A stretch of 64,000 bases of DNA from Candidatus Cloacimonas sp. GTDB taxonomy: Bacteria > Cloacimonadota > Cloacimonadia > Cloacimonadales > Cloacimonadaceae. The stretch spans positions 1-64,000 of the forward strand of contig JALOCJ010000009.1 in the NCBI GenBank assembly GCA_023227825.1, written 5' to 3'. A model generated the notes under the pieces. The model saw only the letters and a list, made by a program, of their open reading frames with translations, did not search any database and was not told where the DNA came from. Shown one piece after another: positions 25,744 to 35,760 of the stretch; within the stretch, counting starts at the first letter, position 1; each line of letters begins with the position of its first letter. Both the position numbers and the translations under genes were made by a program.

Positions 25744-27078
25744 ATGAAACGCAAAGTTATCATTATGGGTGCTGCGGGAAGGGACTTTCACAATTTCAAT
25801 GTTTTCTTCCGCGATAACAAGGACTATGAAGTTGTAGCTTTTACTGCTACACAGATTCCAGGAATTGACGACAAAAAGTATCCAGCTGCTTTAGCAGGAA
25901 AGCTTTATCCGGAAGGAATTAAAATTTATCCGGAAAGTGAACTGAAAAACCTGATAAAGAAACACAAAGTTGATTTAGTGGTTTTAGCTTATAGTGACCT
26001 TCCTTTTGAGGTAGTTATGCACAAAGCATCATTAGTAAATGCTTGCGGTGCCGATTTTATGTTGATGGGAAAAAATAATACAACCATAAAAACAAGTAAG
26101 CCCTTAGTAACAGTTTGTGCAGTTAGAACCGGTTGCGGTAAATCACAAACGACCAGAGCAGTTATAAAAGCTCTCAAGGCAAAAGGACTGAAAGTTGTTT
26201 CCATTCGTCATCCTATGCCTTATGGTGATCTCGTTAAACAAAAAGTTCAGCGTTTTGCCAAATTGGAAGACCTTAAAAAGTATAATTGCACAATTGAAGA
26301 GATGGAGGAATATGAGCCGCACATTATGATGAACAGTGTTATTTATGCTGGTGTGGATTATGCTGCCATTCTTCAGGAAGCAGAAAAAGAAGCGGATGTA
26401 ATTGTTTGGGATGGAGGTAATAATGATATTCCATTTTATACTTCGGATAAAGAAATTAAGATAGTTGTAGTGGATCCTCATCGTCCTGGAGATGAAATTT
26501 CTTACTATCCCGGGGAAACGAATGTCTTTTTGGCTGATGTAATCGTTATCAATAAAATTGATAGTGCCGATTCTGATGATATCAATGAAGTTCGGGAAAA
26601 TGTTCGGATGATAAATCCTACAGCTCAAATCATTGAAGCTGCCTCACCGCTTTTTGTAGACCATCCGGAAATGATCTACAGGAAAAAAGTTCTAGTTGTG
26701 GAAGACGGACCTACTTTAACTCATGGAGAAATGACTTATGGAGCGGGAGTTGTAGCTGCAGAAAAATATGGTTGTGCCGACCTTGTTGACCCCCGACCCT
26801 GGGCTGCAGGTGAAATCAAACAGACCTACCAAAATTATCCTGATATCGGTATTTTGCTTCCTGCTATGGGATACAGTGCTAAGCAGATTAAGGACTTGGA
26901 AAAGACAATTAACAATACAGAATGTGATTCTGTGATTATTGCCACTCCAATAGACCTGCGTCGTTTAATTAAAATTAATAAACCTGCCTGTCAAGTGCGT
27001 TACGAACTGCAGGAAATTGGAGTTCCAACTATAGCCGATGTCCTGAAGAATTTCGGAAAGAAGTCCCCTAAAAAATAA
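25744..27078 (+). CDS. COG2403-type GTPase, cyclic 2,3-diphosphoglycerate synthetase-like
   Basis: 444 residues. The N-terminal Rossmann-like part starts KVIIMGAAGRDFHNFN. A P-loop domain has the nucleotide motif TGCGKSQTTRAV (about residues 127-138) and later VIVINKIDSAD, which resembles an NKxD base-recognition element. This is the layout of the predicted GTPase family that includes archaeal cyclic 2,3-diphosphoglycerate synthetase. In fermentative bacteria the family often sits beside carbamate kinase, as here. The true reaction in bacteria is not known to me. AAAGGAG lies before the ATG, and a strong terminator follows the stop, so it is separate from arcC. Confidence 0.8.
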   Translation: MKRKVIIMGAAGRDFHNFNVFFRDNKDYEVVAFTATQIPGIDDKKYPAALAGKLYPEGIKIYPESELKNLIKKHKVDLVVLAYSDLPFEVVMHKASLVNACGADFMLMGKNNTTIKTSKPLVTVCAVRTGCGKSQTTRAVIKALKAKGLKVVSIRHPMPYGDLVKQKVQRFAKLEDLKKYNCTIEEMEEYEPHIMMNSVIYAGVDYAAILQEAEKEADVIVWDGGNNDIPFYTSDKEIKIVVVDPHRPGDEISYYPGETNVFLADVIVINKIDSADSDDINEVRENVRMINPTAQIIEAASPLFVDHPEMIYRKKVLVVEDGPTLTHGEMTYGAGVVAAEKYGCADLVDPRPWAAGEIKQTYQNYPDIGILLPAMGYSAKQIKDLEKTINNTECDSVIIATPIDLRRLIKINKPACQVRYELQEIGVPTIADVLKNFGKKSPKK

Positions 27079-27089
27079 ACCTTGCGGTG

Positions 27090-27122
27090 AAAGGAGGTGT
27101 TTTTTCACCTCCTTTTCCTTTT
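27090..27122 (+). terminator. rho-independent terminator
   Basis: AAAGGAGGTG, a six-T loop and CACCTCCTTT form a perfect 10-bp stem followed by a T-rich tract (TTCCTTTTTT). It lies 12 nt after the stop of the COG2403 gene. Confidence 0.85.
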
Positions 27123-27220
27123 TTAAAACATCCAGCAGTAAAGTTAATTCTCCTTCTGACTATAAAGGGAATTAACCTTTCTGCTCAATTAAAATTTATT
27201 GTAGATAGAGGAAAAAGAAA

Positions 27221-28165
27221 ATGAACAAAACAGCTGTTCTTGCCCTTGGTGGAAACGCTATTATCAAAGTTGGCGAAAAAGGAACCATAACACAGCAATT
27301 TGCCAACACCAGAGAGTCCCTTAGTGGAATTGTAGAATTAATCAAACGCGGTTATCATTTAAGCATAACTCACGGCAACGGACCCCAAGTAGGTAATTTA
27401 TTACGCCAACAGGAAGCCGGGGAAAAAGAAGGTATTCCGCAATTGCCTTTGGGTGTATTAAACGCTGCTACGGAAGGAACTATGGGTTATATGATAGAAC
27501 AAAGCTTGCTGAATAAACTGCAGAAAAGCGGTATCAAAAAACGGGTTATAACTATTATTTCGCAGGTTGTTGTAGATAAAAATGATCCCAGTATGCTGAA
27601 TCCAACGAAATTTGTAGGAAGCACCTATTATACAGCTGAGCAGGCAGAGGAATTGCATAAGAAATTAGGATGGATATTAAAAGAAGATTCCGGAAAAGGT
27701 TTTCGGCGTGTTGTTCCTTCACCATATCCCATTGAAATAATTCCTGCCGCTACAATAAAAGAACTAGTAGATAGGGGAGAGATAGTTATTGCTGTTGGCG
27801 GTGGGGGAATTCCTGTTTATATTGAAGAAGATGGCAGCTACGAAGGTGTTGATGCAGTAATTGATAAGGACTTTGCTTCCTCACTTTTAGCGTTAGAAAT
27901 TAAAGCCGACCTCTTTGTGATTTTAACAGGAGTGGAAAAGGTCTCTATTAATTATGGTAAAGAGAATCAGCAGGACTTAGATAAATTGACTGTGGAAGAA
28001 GCTAAACATTATTATGCAGAAAAACAGTTTCCCGCGGGAAGTATGGGTCCTAAAATCAAAGCAGCTATTGATTTTCTGGAACGCGGTGGCTCGGAAGTGT
28101 TGATTACTTCCATTGAAAAAATTGTGGATGCCTTTGAAGGTAAAACCGGAACCAGAATTGTCTAA
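27221..28165 (+). CDS. arcC: carbamate kinase
   Basis: Interconverts carbamoyl phosphate plus ADP and carbamate plus ATP, giving ATP from arginine, citrulline or purine breakdown in the cytoplasm. 314 residues, the usual length. It shows the amino-acid-kinase features: ALGGNAI at the start, THGNGPQVGN, AVGGGGIPV and the late PAGSMGPKIKAA. No arcA or arcB is in the window. The neighbour is the COG2403 GTPase, a recurring pairing in amino-acid fermenters. The ribosome site is GAGGAAAAAG just upstream of the ATG. Confidence 0.95.
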   Translation: MNKTAVLALGGNAIIKVGEKGTITQQFANTRESLSGIVELIKRGYHLSITHGNGPQVGNLLRQQEAGEKEGIPQLPLGVLNAATEGTMGYMIEQSLLNKLQKSGIKKRVITIISQVVVDKNDPSMLNPTKFVGSTYYTAEQAEELHKKLGWILKEDSGKGFRRVVPSPYPIEIIPAATIKELVDRGEIVIAVGGGGIPVYIEEDGSYEGVDAVIDKDFASSLLALEIKADLFVILTGVEKVSINYGKENQQDLDKLTVEEAKHYYAEKQFPAGSMGPKIKAAIDFLERGGSEVLITSIEKIVDAFEGKTGTRIV

Positions 28166-28294
28166 GCAGAAAATGTCATTTATCTATAATAGTAAAAAAG
28201 TGTAAAAGTGAAAAGGTAAACCCCAGAAAGAACATCATAAAAAGGAATCTTTGTCAAATTCCGATTGCTCAAAATAATATTGTCTGAACCTTGT
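28166..28294. other. intergenic A-rich stretch after arcC
   Basis: No gene. It is A-rich, with AGTGTAAAAGTG-like phrases resembling those before the related repeat at 61.6 kb. No clear terminator hairpin is seen for arcC. Confidence 0.5.
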
Positions 28295-28350
28295 CTTCCT
28301 TAATTGAATTGCTTACCCATTGCTCACCCATTACGGATGGCATCCGTATT
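28295..28350. repeat. CTTCCTTAATTG...ACGGATGGCATCCGT element, copy 1
   Basis: Begins CTTCCTTAATTGAATTGC and ends in the palindrome ACGGATGGCATCCGT (28333-28347). The same layout and most bases recur at 61659-61715. Both copies lie 100-200 bp upstream of a gene start. Confidence 0.75.
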
Positions 28351-28510
28351 GGGTAGGTAGTGCTTCCGTAATGCATTCAGGCAATAAAAGTATCCTACTT
28401 AAATAATAATAAGTTACGGAACGGATGTCAGATTTGCTATCAATAAGCTTATTTTTGGCATAAAAACTGCTTCATAATCAGGTACAAAAAACCGAAAATA
28501 GAGGTTCTTA

Positions 28511-31500
28511 ATGAATTCATTCCGATATTTAGCGATGCTAATTGTAACCATATTGTTGTTGCCAATAGCGCTATCCGGTAATGCAAATGACGAAAACAAT
28601 CCTTTTAAGATTAAAGAAATGAAGGATAGCGAAATAAGTATTCAATTTACTTTACCGCAATGGGAGATGGAACAATTTAATGTTAAAAACGAAATAAGAA
28701 AGAAGGTAAAAGTTCAGGAAACACCTTATCTTTTTATAGATGAAGAAGAAACCTTGCCGATTTTTTCTACAATGATTGCTATTCCCAATAGGGGAGGGGT
28801 GAATCTCCTTGTTTCCAATACTGCAAAATCCACAATTAACGAATTTACTGCTGATTTTAATGATGGTCTGAAGCAGGAAAGAGAGCAGGGAAGATATACT
28901 GATGTTCTTTATCCTGCTGATAATGTTGTAATATCAGAACCCCAGATATTGCGTGATTTCAGAGTTATAAATCTCAATATCTATCCCTTTCAATATGACC
29001 AGGAGCATCAGAAATTGCTGATAAGTAAAAATCTGGAAATCAAATTAACTTTTAATAATAATCCTTCTCTTAACGAATTAAGTTCCAACGCTCCTGTTTC
29101 CTGTAGTTTTGATAGTATCTATAGAGGATTGATATTAAACTATGATTCTTTAATACAAACCAGGGAAGTTAGTTATAGAAATCCTGTGATGCTGGTTATT
29201 TATGGTAATTATACAGATGCGATCTATCAGGCAAAGATAGATGAATTTGTTACTTGGAAAAAGCAGAGGGGTTTTATTGTAAACGCTGTTAGTACCAGTG
29301 TTACCGGAACAACCAATACGAGTATAAAGAGTTATATCCAAAATGCTTATAACAATGTATCCACTCGTCCCGACTATATTACTTTAATTGGTGATACAGA
29401 TGGAACTATTGCAGTGCCAAGTAATAACTCTTATGTGGATTATCAATATACCTGGCTGGCGGGAAATGATAACTTGGGTGATGTGATGATTGGCAGAATT
29501 TCCGTTACTTCTACTGAGGAACTGAATATCATTATGGCAAAAATCATTTCTCTGGAAAAGAATATTAGCCAGCATCCTACTGACTGGTTAAATAGAATGG
29601 TTTTAGTAGGAGATTCCGGTCAATCAGGTATCTCAACGATTTATACTAATAGATACATTCGTGATATTTCGGAAGAGATAAATCCTGCATATACTTATAC
29701 TGAGGTCTATGGTTCCAGCCCCAGTAACACAACAATCAATAATGCTATTAATCAAGGTGTCGCCTTTTATAACTTTCGGGGTTACATCGGAATGAATAGT
29801 TGGCCTAGCACAATGTCTTCCTTATTTAATTCCTACAAACTCTTTCATTCTGTGTTTATTACTTGCAGCACTGGATCTTTTAATGGCTCCTCTCAAACTT
29901 CTACTACGGAACAAGTTATTCGTTATGGAACCGCTGCTGCTTTAGGAGGTGCAATAACTTCAATTGGAATGGCAACTTCATCCACTCATACACCAATGAA
30001 CAATTGTTTGGATGTAGGCATCTTTCACGGAATTTACAATCTGGGAATGAGGGAGATGTCTTCGGCAATGCTTTATGCAAAGTTATATCTGAATGCTGTT
30101 TATGGTATAAGTCATCCTACTCAGGCACTGGATTTTGCTGCTTATTGTAATCTGATGGGTGATCCTACTGCTATGGTTTATGTAGGAACTCCAAATAGTT
30201 TTATTGTTTCAGCTCCGGCAACTATTCCTGCTGGCTCAACCAATGTCAGAATTGGAACAACAAACAATAACGGAGAAAGCGTTGAAGGTGCTTATGTAAC
30301 TTTAACTACAATTTCCGGTTTACAATTAACCGGAATTACGGATGCTACCGGTTTTGTTATAATAAATCTGCCTTCCGATTTAAGTCAGAACTTGGTTTTA
30401 ACAGTTGCCAAGGATGATTATATTGCGTCCACTGGGACAATAACTTTAAATACAGGTGGAGGAATTGTATATGATAGTTTTGTTCTGGATGATGATACAG
30501 CTACCGGAAATGGAGATGGAACACTTAATGCTGGAGAAGAAGTAAACCTCTATGTAACCGTGAAAAATACCGGTTCATCTACTCTGTTTGTTAATGGTAA
30601 TGTAACTGCTAATGATCCTTATGTTACTTTGATTGAATATAGCCGCTTGGAATTTGGGGATATTGCTGCCGGTGGTTTTGGAGAAAACATTAGTCCTATT
30701 GTTTTTTCTGTATCCCCTGCCTGTCCTGATTTACATATTATTACTTTAGTTCTTACTGCTGAAGCATCGGGAAACAACTGGACTATCAATATTCCAGTTA
30801 CTGTCCGAAGTGGAAACCTGGAAATTCAAAGTTATACTTTTGTCGGTATAACCGGTAATATTATAACTCCTGGAGTTTCCTGTCCTTTTACTTTTTCGCT
30901 GAAAAACACTGGTATTTCCACTCTACAAAATGTTTACGGCAATTTACAAGCGCTCAGTAATTATTTCGTGGTTCAGGATGCTGAAGGTTTTTTTGGCAAT
31001 ATCACACCCAATTCTACTGTTACAAATAGTTCTAACAGTTTTACTATTTTTGCTCGGGGCAGTAGTATAAGCGGAATGGTTATTCCGTTAATTCTTACTC
31101 TATCTAATGTCAATGGATTTTCCCAGACCTTGCATTTAAGCATAACCATCGGGACAACTACAATTAATGAGCCCTTAGGTCAGGATGCTTATGGCTATTT
31201 TATATATGATCAAACAGATATGGCTTATCCACTTTGTCCCAACTATCAATGGATTCCTATAGCTCCAACCGAAGGGGGAAATGGAACATTGCTCGCTTTA
31301 ACAGATCCTGGCAATGCATACGATGAAGGGGATGCTACTAATGCCGTTGCTATTCAGACAGTTAATTTGCCCTTTACTTTTCAGTTTTATGGCCGACAGT
31401 ATACTCAAGCATCAATAACTTCCAATGGTTTTATTGCCTTTGGTGCGACACAAAATGCGGATTGGAGAAATTGGCGTTTACCGGGAGCTGGAGGTCCTAA

Positions 31501-34500
31501 TCCTATGATAGCTGTTTTCTGGGATGATCTTCAATTGGAATCAGGAAGTGGAGTTTATACTTATTATAATTCAACCCAGCATTATTATGTAATTGAATGG
31601 TATAATGTAATTTCTGGATATGATAGAATTACTCCAGAGACATTTCAAGCAATTTTATATGATCCTGTCTTTTATCCTACTATAACAAATGATGGACAAA
31701 TCAAACTACAGTATAAGATCTTTAACAATATAGATCAAGGTAGTGGAGATATTTACCCGCATGGGAATTTTTGCACTATTGGCATCAAAGATCACTACGG
31801 AACTGATGGACTGGAATATACTTTCAACAATACTTATCCTACAGCGGCTAGCCCCTTAAGCAACGAAAAAGCATTATTTATTAGCACACCGGAAATTATC
31901 TCAGACACACCTCATTTGAATATTGCCGGTACAACTATTCTTGACCCCAATTCTAATAACCATCTGGAACCGGGTGAAACAGCTCAGTTGCAAATTTTAC
32001 TTAGAAACAACGGACTTTCTGCTGCAGAGAATGTAATAGCTGTGCTCAGTTGTTCAGATTCTTATGTAACGATTAATACAAACACAGCTAATTACGGAAG
32101 TATTGCTGAGGATTCTCAAGCTTTACCTCAAAACAATTTTATTTTAAGTATATCTCCCTCTTGCCCTGGTGGTCATACAATTAACTTTACTTTAAATATA
32201 TCAGGAAGTGACCTAAACTGGGTCTATTATTTTTCCCTGGAGGTTTATGTTCCAATACTTGAATTTGGAACTTATACTGTGTTAGATGCTGATGGTGATT
32301 ATGATGGAATTTTAGACCCCGGCGAAACAGCAAACCTTTCTGTTCAATTGCTGAATACAGGTGAAGTAGCCAGTAATGCAGGAACGGCAACAATCACTTC
32401 TTCTACTGAAGGAATTAATATTATTACAGGAACAGCTCAGTTTACTGCAATTGCTGGGAATGGAAATGCAAATCTTGTTTTTCTTCTTAGTGCAGATGCT
32501 TCAGTTGCTGTTGGAACTATGGCTAATATTCTGTGTTCTGCTGTTGCCGGAAGTTATTCTGCCTCAACGAATATTATTCTGGAAATTGGAGCACCTTTAG
32601 AAATTACAATCGGGACTGGAACTGGAACGCAAACCTATCCTTTAGATAGATTTTATAACTATTCTGCTCACGAAGCAATTTATCTTGCTAGCGAAATTGG
32701 TATTGCAGGTACAATTAAATCCCTTGCTTATTATAAAGCTCAAGGGGAAGATATAAACCCGATAGAAAGTGTATCAATCTATCTGAAACATACTCAAAGC
32801 ACAAACCTCAGCTCCGGAGATTATAATTTGAATGGCTATTCTTTGGTTTATAACGGTCCTTTTCCTAATAATGCATCTTCCGGCTGGATGGAAGTTAATC
32901 TTAATCAAATGTTTCTCTACAATGGAGCTGATAATCTTTCTATCCTTTGTTTAAAAGGGTATCAGCAATGGATAAATAATTACCCGTATTGGACTTATAC
33001 CAGTAGTGCTTCACCCCGGGCAAGGCAAAATCATAGTGATAGTGCAGCTCCTACAAATCTTTCCGCTACCAACAATCTACCTAATATCCGCTTTAAAATC
33101 TTTGTAGATAGCAGTGTAATTTTGCCACCTACAGCTTTAACGGCTACTCCGGGAAATGGAATAGTTACTTTATCCTGGCAGACACCAATTACAGGTAACA
33201 TAGATAGTTATAATATTTACCGTAATAATGCCTTATATGATAATGTAGCTAATAGATATACTTATTATGATGTAGATGTTATAAATGGCACAACCTATTC
33301 CTATTATCTAACCTCTGTTTCTGGAACTAATGAATCACTTCCTACTTCAACTGTCCAGGCAACTCCGAATAGTGTTACTTCCAGCGTAGCAATAATTGGT
33401 AGTGGAACAAGTGTTACAGGAACTAATTCTGCTAGTCCGATAAATATTTATTTTAGAAGTTCACACGGTCAGTCAATATATACTGCTGCAGAACTGAATG
33501 CAGCAGGAATTTATGGACCCATAGATATTTTACAGCTGGGTTTTTATATAGCCAGCTCTCCAGCTTATGCTTTACCGAATTTCTTAATCCGAATGAAACA
33601 CACAACCGCTACTAATGTGTCTTCCTGGCAAACAGCAACGGGAATGACTACAGTTTATACAAATGCGTCCTATATGCCTGTTTCCGGTGGCTGGGATATG
33701 CTTACTCTTACTACTCCTTTTCATTGGAATGGAACAGATAATATTGTTGTTGATACTGCTTTTGGTCTTGTAAGTCAATGGAATTCTTCGGGGACAGTTC
33801 AATACACAACTGTTACTAATGGTTATCGTTATATTTGGAACGATAACAATGACCAAACTAATGTTTTTACGGGAGGTTATAATTCCAGTAATAGACCAAA
33901 TATTAAAATTGTTATCCCTTCCCAAGCTCAAAATGCTTTAATTTCAGTTAATCCCGATCAATTGAATTTTGGAGCTGTGGAAATTGGTAGTTCAACAACT
34001 TTGCCTTTTACCCTTCAAAATACCGGAAATCAGATATTGGCAGGTTATTTTTCGGTTCCAAATGGTTATTCTCTTGCTTTTCCGGCAAGAAAGGAATATA
34101 CAGAGTTCAAAGATACGAGAAATGAAGAGCGTAATAATATGCAGTTTTCCATAGAAGCGGGTAATTCATTGACTATTAATGTAACATTTACCCCTACGGC
34201 TCAGACATTGTATAATGGAAATCTGGTGATCACCAGTAATGCAACAAATTATCACAATTTTAATCTTGTTTTAACCGGTAGCGGTTATTATCCTTCTCTG
34301 GAAACGCCTATTGTAACATTGTCTAATGAAGGTTCAAGTATTTTGTTGCACTGGAATGCAGTCCCCAATGCTGTCAGTTATCAAATATATCGCAGTGATA
34401 ATCCTTATAGTAGTTTCACTTTGATTGGAACTACTTCCTACCTGCAGTTCACTGATGTAAGTGGAAATAAAGGATTTTATTATATCAAGGCAAGTACACA

Positions 34501-34528
34501 AAATCCTGCTTTGAAAGTTGCACCTTAA
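28511..34528 (+). CDS. giant secreted C25 (gingipain)-like protein, probably without peptidase His
   Basis: 2005 residues. A signal peptide is followed by a C25-type propeptide region (about 30-215), a C25 domain (about 220-560), CARDB/Ig-like beta repeats (each opening with D.D.....DGTLNAGE- or DPNSNNHLEPGE-like calcium-type loops), a nidogen-like domain (about 880-1125), and two copies of a 160-residue domain with FYNYSAHEAIYLASE (about 1365-1530 and 1625-1800). An FN3 domain links them and an Ig/FN3 region ends the protein. In the C25 domain the nucleophile-type Cys is present (ITCSTGSF, about 451), but the usual catalytic GHG reads GYIG (about 422). No T9SS C-terminal domain is visible. 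It may be a catalytically dead surface protein; export of the mature form is uncertain. Confidence 0.82.
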   Translation: MNSFRYLAMLIVTILLLPIALSGNANDENNPFKIKEMKDSEISIQFTLPQWEMEQFNVKNEIRKKVKVQETPYLFIDEEETLPIFSTMIAIPNRGGVNLLVSNTAKSTINEFTADFNDGLKQEREQGRYTDVLYPADNVVISEPQILRDFRVINLNIYPFQYDQEHQKLLISKNLEIKLTFNNNPSLNELSSNAPVSCSFDSIYRGLILNYDSLIQTREVSYRNPVMLVIYGNYTDAIYQAKIDEFVTWKKQRGFIVNAVSTSVTGTTNTSIKSYIQNAYNNVSTRPDYITLIGDTDGTIAVPSNNSYVDYQYTWLAGNDNLGDVMIGRISVTSTEELNIIMAKIISLEKNISQHPTDWLNRMVLVGDSGQSGISTIYTNRYIRDISEEINPAYTYTEVYGSSPSNTTINNAINQGVAFYNFRGYIGMNSWPSTMSSLFNSYKLFHSVFITCSTGSFNGSSQTSTTEQVIRYGTAAALGGAITSIGMATSSTHTPMNNCLDVGIFHGIYNLGMREMSSAMLYAKLYLNAVYGISHPTQALDFAAYCNLMGDPTAMVYVGTPNSFIVSAPATIPAGSTNVRIGTTNNNGESVEGAYVTLTTISGLQLTGITDATGFVIINLPSDLSQNLVLTVAKDDYIASTGTITLNTGGGIVYDSFVLDDDTATGNGDGTLNAGEEVNLYVTVKNTGSSTLFVNGNVTANDPYVTLIEYSRLEFGDIAAGGFGENISPIVFSVSPACPDLHIITLVLTAEASGNNWTINIPVTVRSGNLEIQSYTFVGITGNIITPGVSCPFTFSLKNTGISTLQNVYGNLQALSNYFVVQDAEGFFGNITPNSTVTNSSNSFTIFARGSSISGMVIPLILTLSNVNGFSQTLHLSITIGTTTINEPLGQDAYGYFIYDQTDMAYPLCPNYQWIPIAPTEGGNGTLLALTDPGNAYDEGDATNAVAIQTVNLPFTFQFYGRQYTQASITSNGFIAFGATQNADWRNWRLPGAGGPNPMIAVFWDDLQLESGSGVYTYYNSTQHYYVIEWYNVISGYDRITPETFQAILYDPVFYPTITNDGQIKLQYKIFNNIDQGSGDIYPHGNFCTIGIKDHYGTDGLEYTFNNTYPTAASPLSNEKALFISTPEIISDTPHLNIAGTTILDPNSNNHLEPGETAQLQILLRNNGLSAAENVIAVLSCSDSYVTINTNTANYGSIAEDSQALPQNNFILSISPSCPGGHTINFTLNISGSDLNWVYYFSLEVYVPILEFGTYTVLDADGDYDGILDPGETANLSVQLLNTGEVASNAGTATITSSTEGINIITGTAQFTAIAGNGNANLVFLLSADASVAVGTMANILCSAVAGSYSASTNIILEIGAPLEITIGTGTGTQTYPLDRFYNYSAHEAIYLASEIGIAGTIKSLAYYKAQGEDINPIESVSIYLKHTQSTNLSSGDYNLNGYSLVYNGPFPNNASSGWMEVNLNQMFLYNGADNLSILCLKGYQQWINNYPYWTYTSSASPRARQNHSDSAAPTNLSATNNLPNIRFKIFVDSSVILPPTALTATPGNGIVTLSWQTPITGNIDSYNIYRNNALYDNVANRYTYYDVDVINGTTYSYYLTSVSGTNESLPTSTVQATPNSVTSSVAIIGSGTSVTGTNSASPINIYFRSSHGQSIYTAAELNAAGIYGPIDILQLGFYIASSPAYALPNFLIRMKHTTATNVSSWQTATGMTTVYTNASYMPVSGGWDMLTLTTPFHWNGTDNIVVDTAFGLVSQWNSSGTVQYTTVTNGYRYIWNDNNDQTNVFTGGYNSSNRPNIKIVIPSQAQNALISVNPDQLNFGAVEIGSSTTLPFTLQNTGNQILAGYFSVPNGYSLAFPARKEYTEFKDTRNEERNNMQFSIEAGNSLTINVTFTPTAQTLYNGNLVITSNATNYHNFNLVLTGSGYYPSLETPIVTLSNEGSSILLHWNAVPNAVSYQIYRSDNPYSSFTLIGTTSYLQFTDVSGNKGFYYIKASTQNPALKVAP

Positions 34529-34532
34529 ATAT

Positions 34533-34825
34533 CCGGAAGAACGACATCCCTGTCGTTTATTATAGTTGACCAGGAGGTCAACCTTCCGGAAGAACGACGT
34601 CCTCGTCGTTCATTTTGAAGTTGACGGGGACAGCAACCATCCGGTGTTTTTGGTTGACGGGGAGGTCAACGATCCGGAATAACGACGTCCTCGTCGTTCC
34701 ACTGCCAACCGAGCTTATTCGTTATTGCTGACTATTATGTAACTGAATAAATAGAAGGGGGGAGTGGGTTGACGGGGACATCAACAATCCGGTTTTTGGG
34801 TTGACGGGGACGTCAACGATCCGGA
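34533..34825. repeat. cluster of alternating GC-rich palindromes of two families
   Basis: Eight or so units lie between the C25 gene and tRNA-Gly. Family 1 (CCGGAAGAACGACGTCC(T/C)CGTCGTT) occurs at about 34533, 34584 and 34675. Family 2 (GTTGACGGGGANGTCAAC with an ATCCGG or TTCCGG tail) occurs at about 34565, 34617, 34659, 34768 and 34799. Both share a GACG-nGG-n-CGTC-like core and a CCGG flank, so they look related. Confidence 0.88.
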
Positions 34826-34831
34826 AAAAAA

Positions 34832-34907
34832 TGGAGCGGGCAACGGGATTTGAACCCGCGACCCTCAGCTTGGGAAGCTAATGCTCTACCATCTGAGCTA
34901 TGCCCGC
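34832..34907 (-). tRNA. tRNA-Gly (anticodon CCC)
   Basis: Acceptor GCGGGCA pairs with TGCCCGC; the D arm is GCTCAGATGGTAGAGC; the anticodon loop is TTCCCAA (CCC); the T arm is GCGGGTTCAAATCCCGT. The CCA end is encoded at 34832-34834. It is standalone, right after the palindrome cluster. Confidence 0.95.
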
Positions 34908-35090
34908 TTTTAGTTATATGCAAAAATTTTGATGAGGTCTTCCAAGTCAAGGAAAAACAATATATCGGGTAGGATATTTCGTTTTGCTACAGAGGACGCC
35001 ATCCTGTAAAATAATCACTCAAGAATTTACTGACCCGGAATTCGTTAACCCATATATTCTTTATCTGTTTTATATGCCATCCCGAAATTT

Positions 35091-35738
35091 TCAGGTTGTG
35101 TAAGTAGTTGTGATTAGAACCTGCATTTCGCCAATAATTCTCTTTACTGCAGGGCTGATAAGATCCATATTATTTAAAAGTTTTAAGCGTGCACTGCGTT
35201 GTTCCAATTCCTCTTTCGTAAAGATTTTATCCATCAGTCCGCAGATTTGTAATAAAGCAAGTAAAGCCAGGTCTCTGGGTTCAGGTTTTACATCAGTAAG
35301 TATGGTTTTACGAATACGGGAGAGGACTTCTTCCTCTTCTTTCTGGTCAATAACAGGATAGCGACGTTTTTTGAAGAGCCATAAGACCTTACATTGGCTT
35401 ACTTTGATGATACCTTTTTCTTCCAAAGATTGCAGTAGTTTATCTTTCAAGTGCACCATAGAATTATAAAGGTGACCTACTAAAACAGCTGGTTGATTTC
35501 CTGCTTCTGTCTCAACTAAATTCTCCAGGATAGTATCCAGAAACTCATCACCTGTAGGTTCTGTAGAAAGAACATAGATACCTTCCAAACCTACATCTAT
35601 TCTTTTTCTCAAAGCCAAATCCATTAAAAGCGCTCCAATTAAAGCTACATTGATATTGATATTGGAAATCCTATAGAATGAATTGGTTTGATCATCTATG
35701 GCTAAGATAATTAGTTCTTCTGCGCAGTTAAGTAACAT
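35091..35738 (-). CDS. GPP34 (Golgi phosphoprotein 3)-like protein
   Basis: 215 residues. The pattern 'EELIILAIDD..N', 'ALIGALLMDLALRKRIDV', a central basic helix-rich part with 'LKDKLLQSLEEKGII', and 'DLALLALLQICGLMDKIF' follows the GPP34 family, which in eukaryotes binds phosphatidylinositol-4-phosphate on Golgi membranes; bacterial members are of unknown function. There is no signal peptide. It starts 22 nt after the solute-binding lipoprotein gene, with GAGGA before the ATG, so the two are probably co-transcribed, but no functional link is known. Confidence 0.75.
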   Translation of the reverse strand: MLLNCAEELIILAIDDQTNSFYRISNININVALIGALLMDLALRKRIDVGLEGIYVLSTEPTGDEFLDTILENLVETEAGNQPAVLVGHLYNSMVHLKDKLLQSLEEKGIIKVSQCKVLWLFKKRRYPVIDQKEEEEVLSRIRKTILTDVKPEPRDLALLALLQICGLMDKIFTKEELEQRSARLKLLNNMDLISPAVKRIIGEMQVLITTTYTT

Positions 35739-35760
35739 ATATTCCTCGTTAGGATGATAG

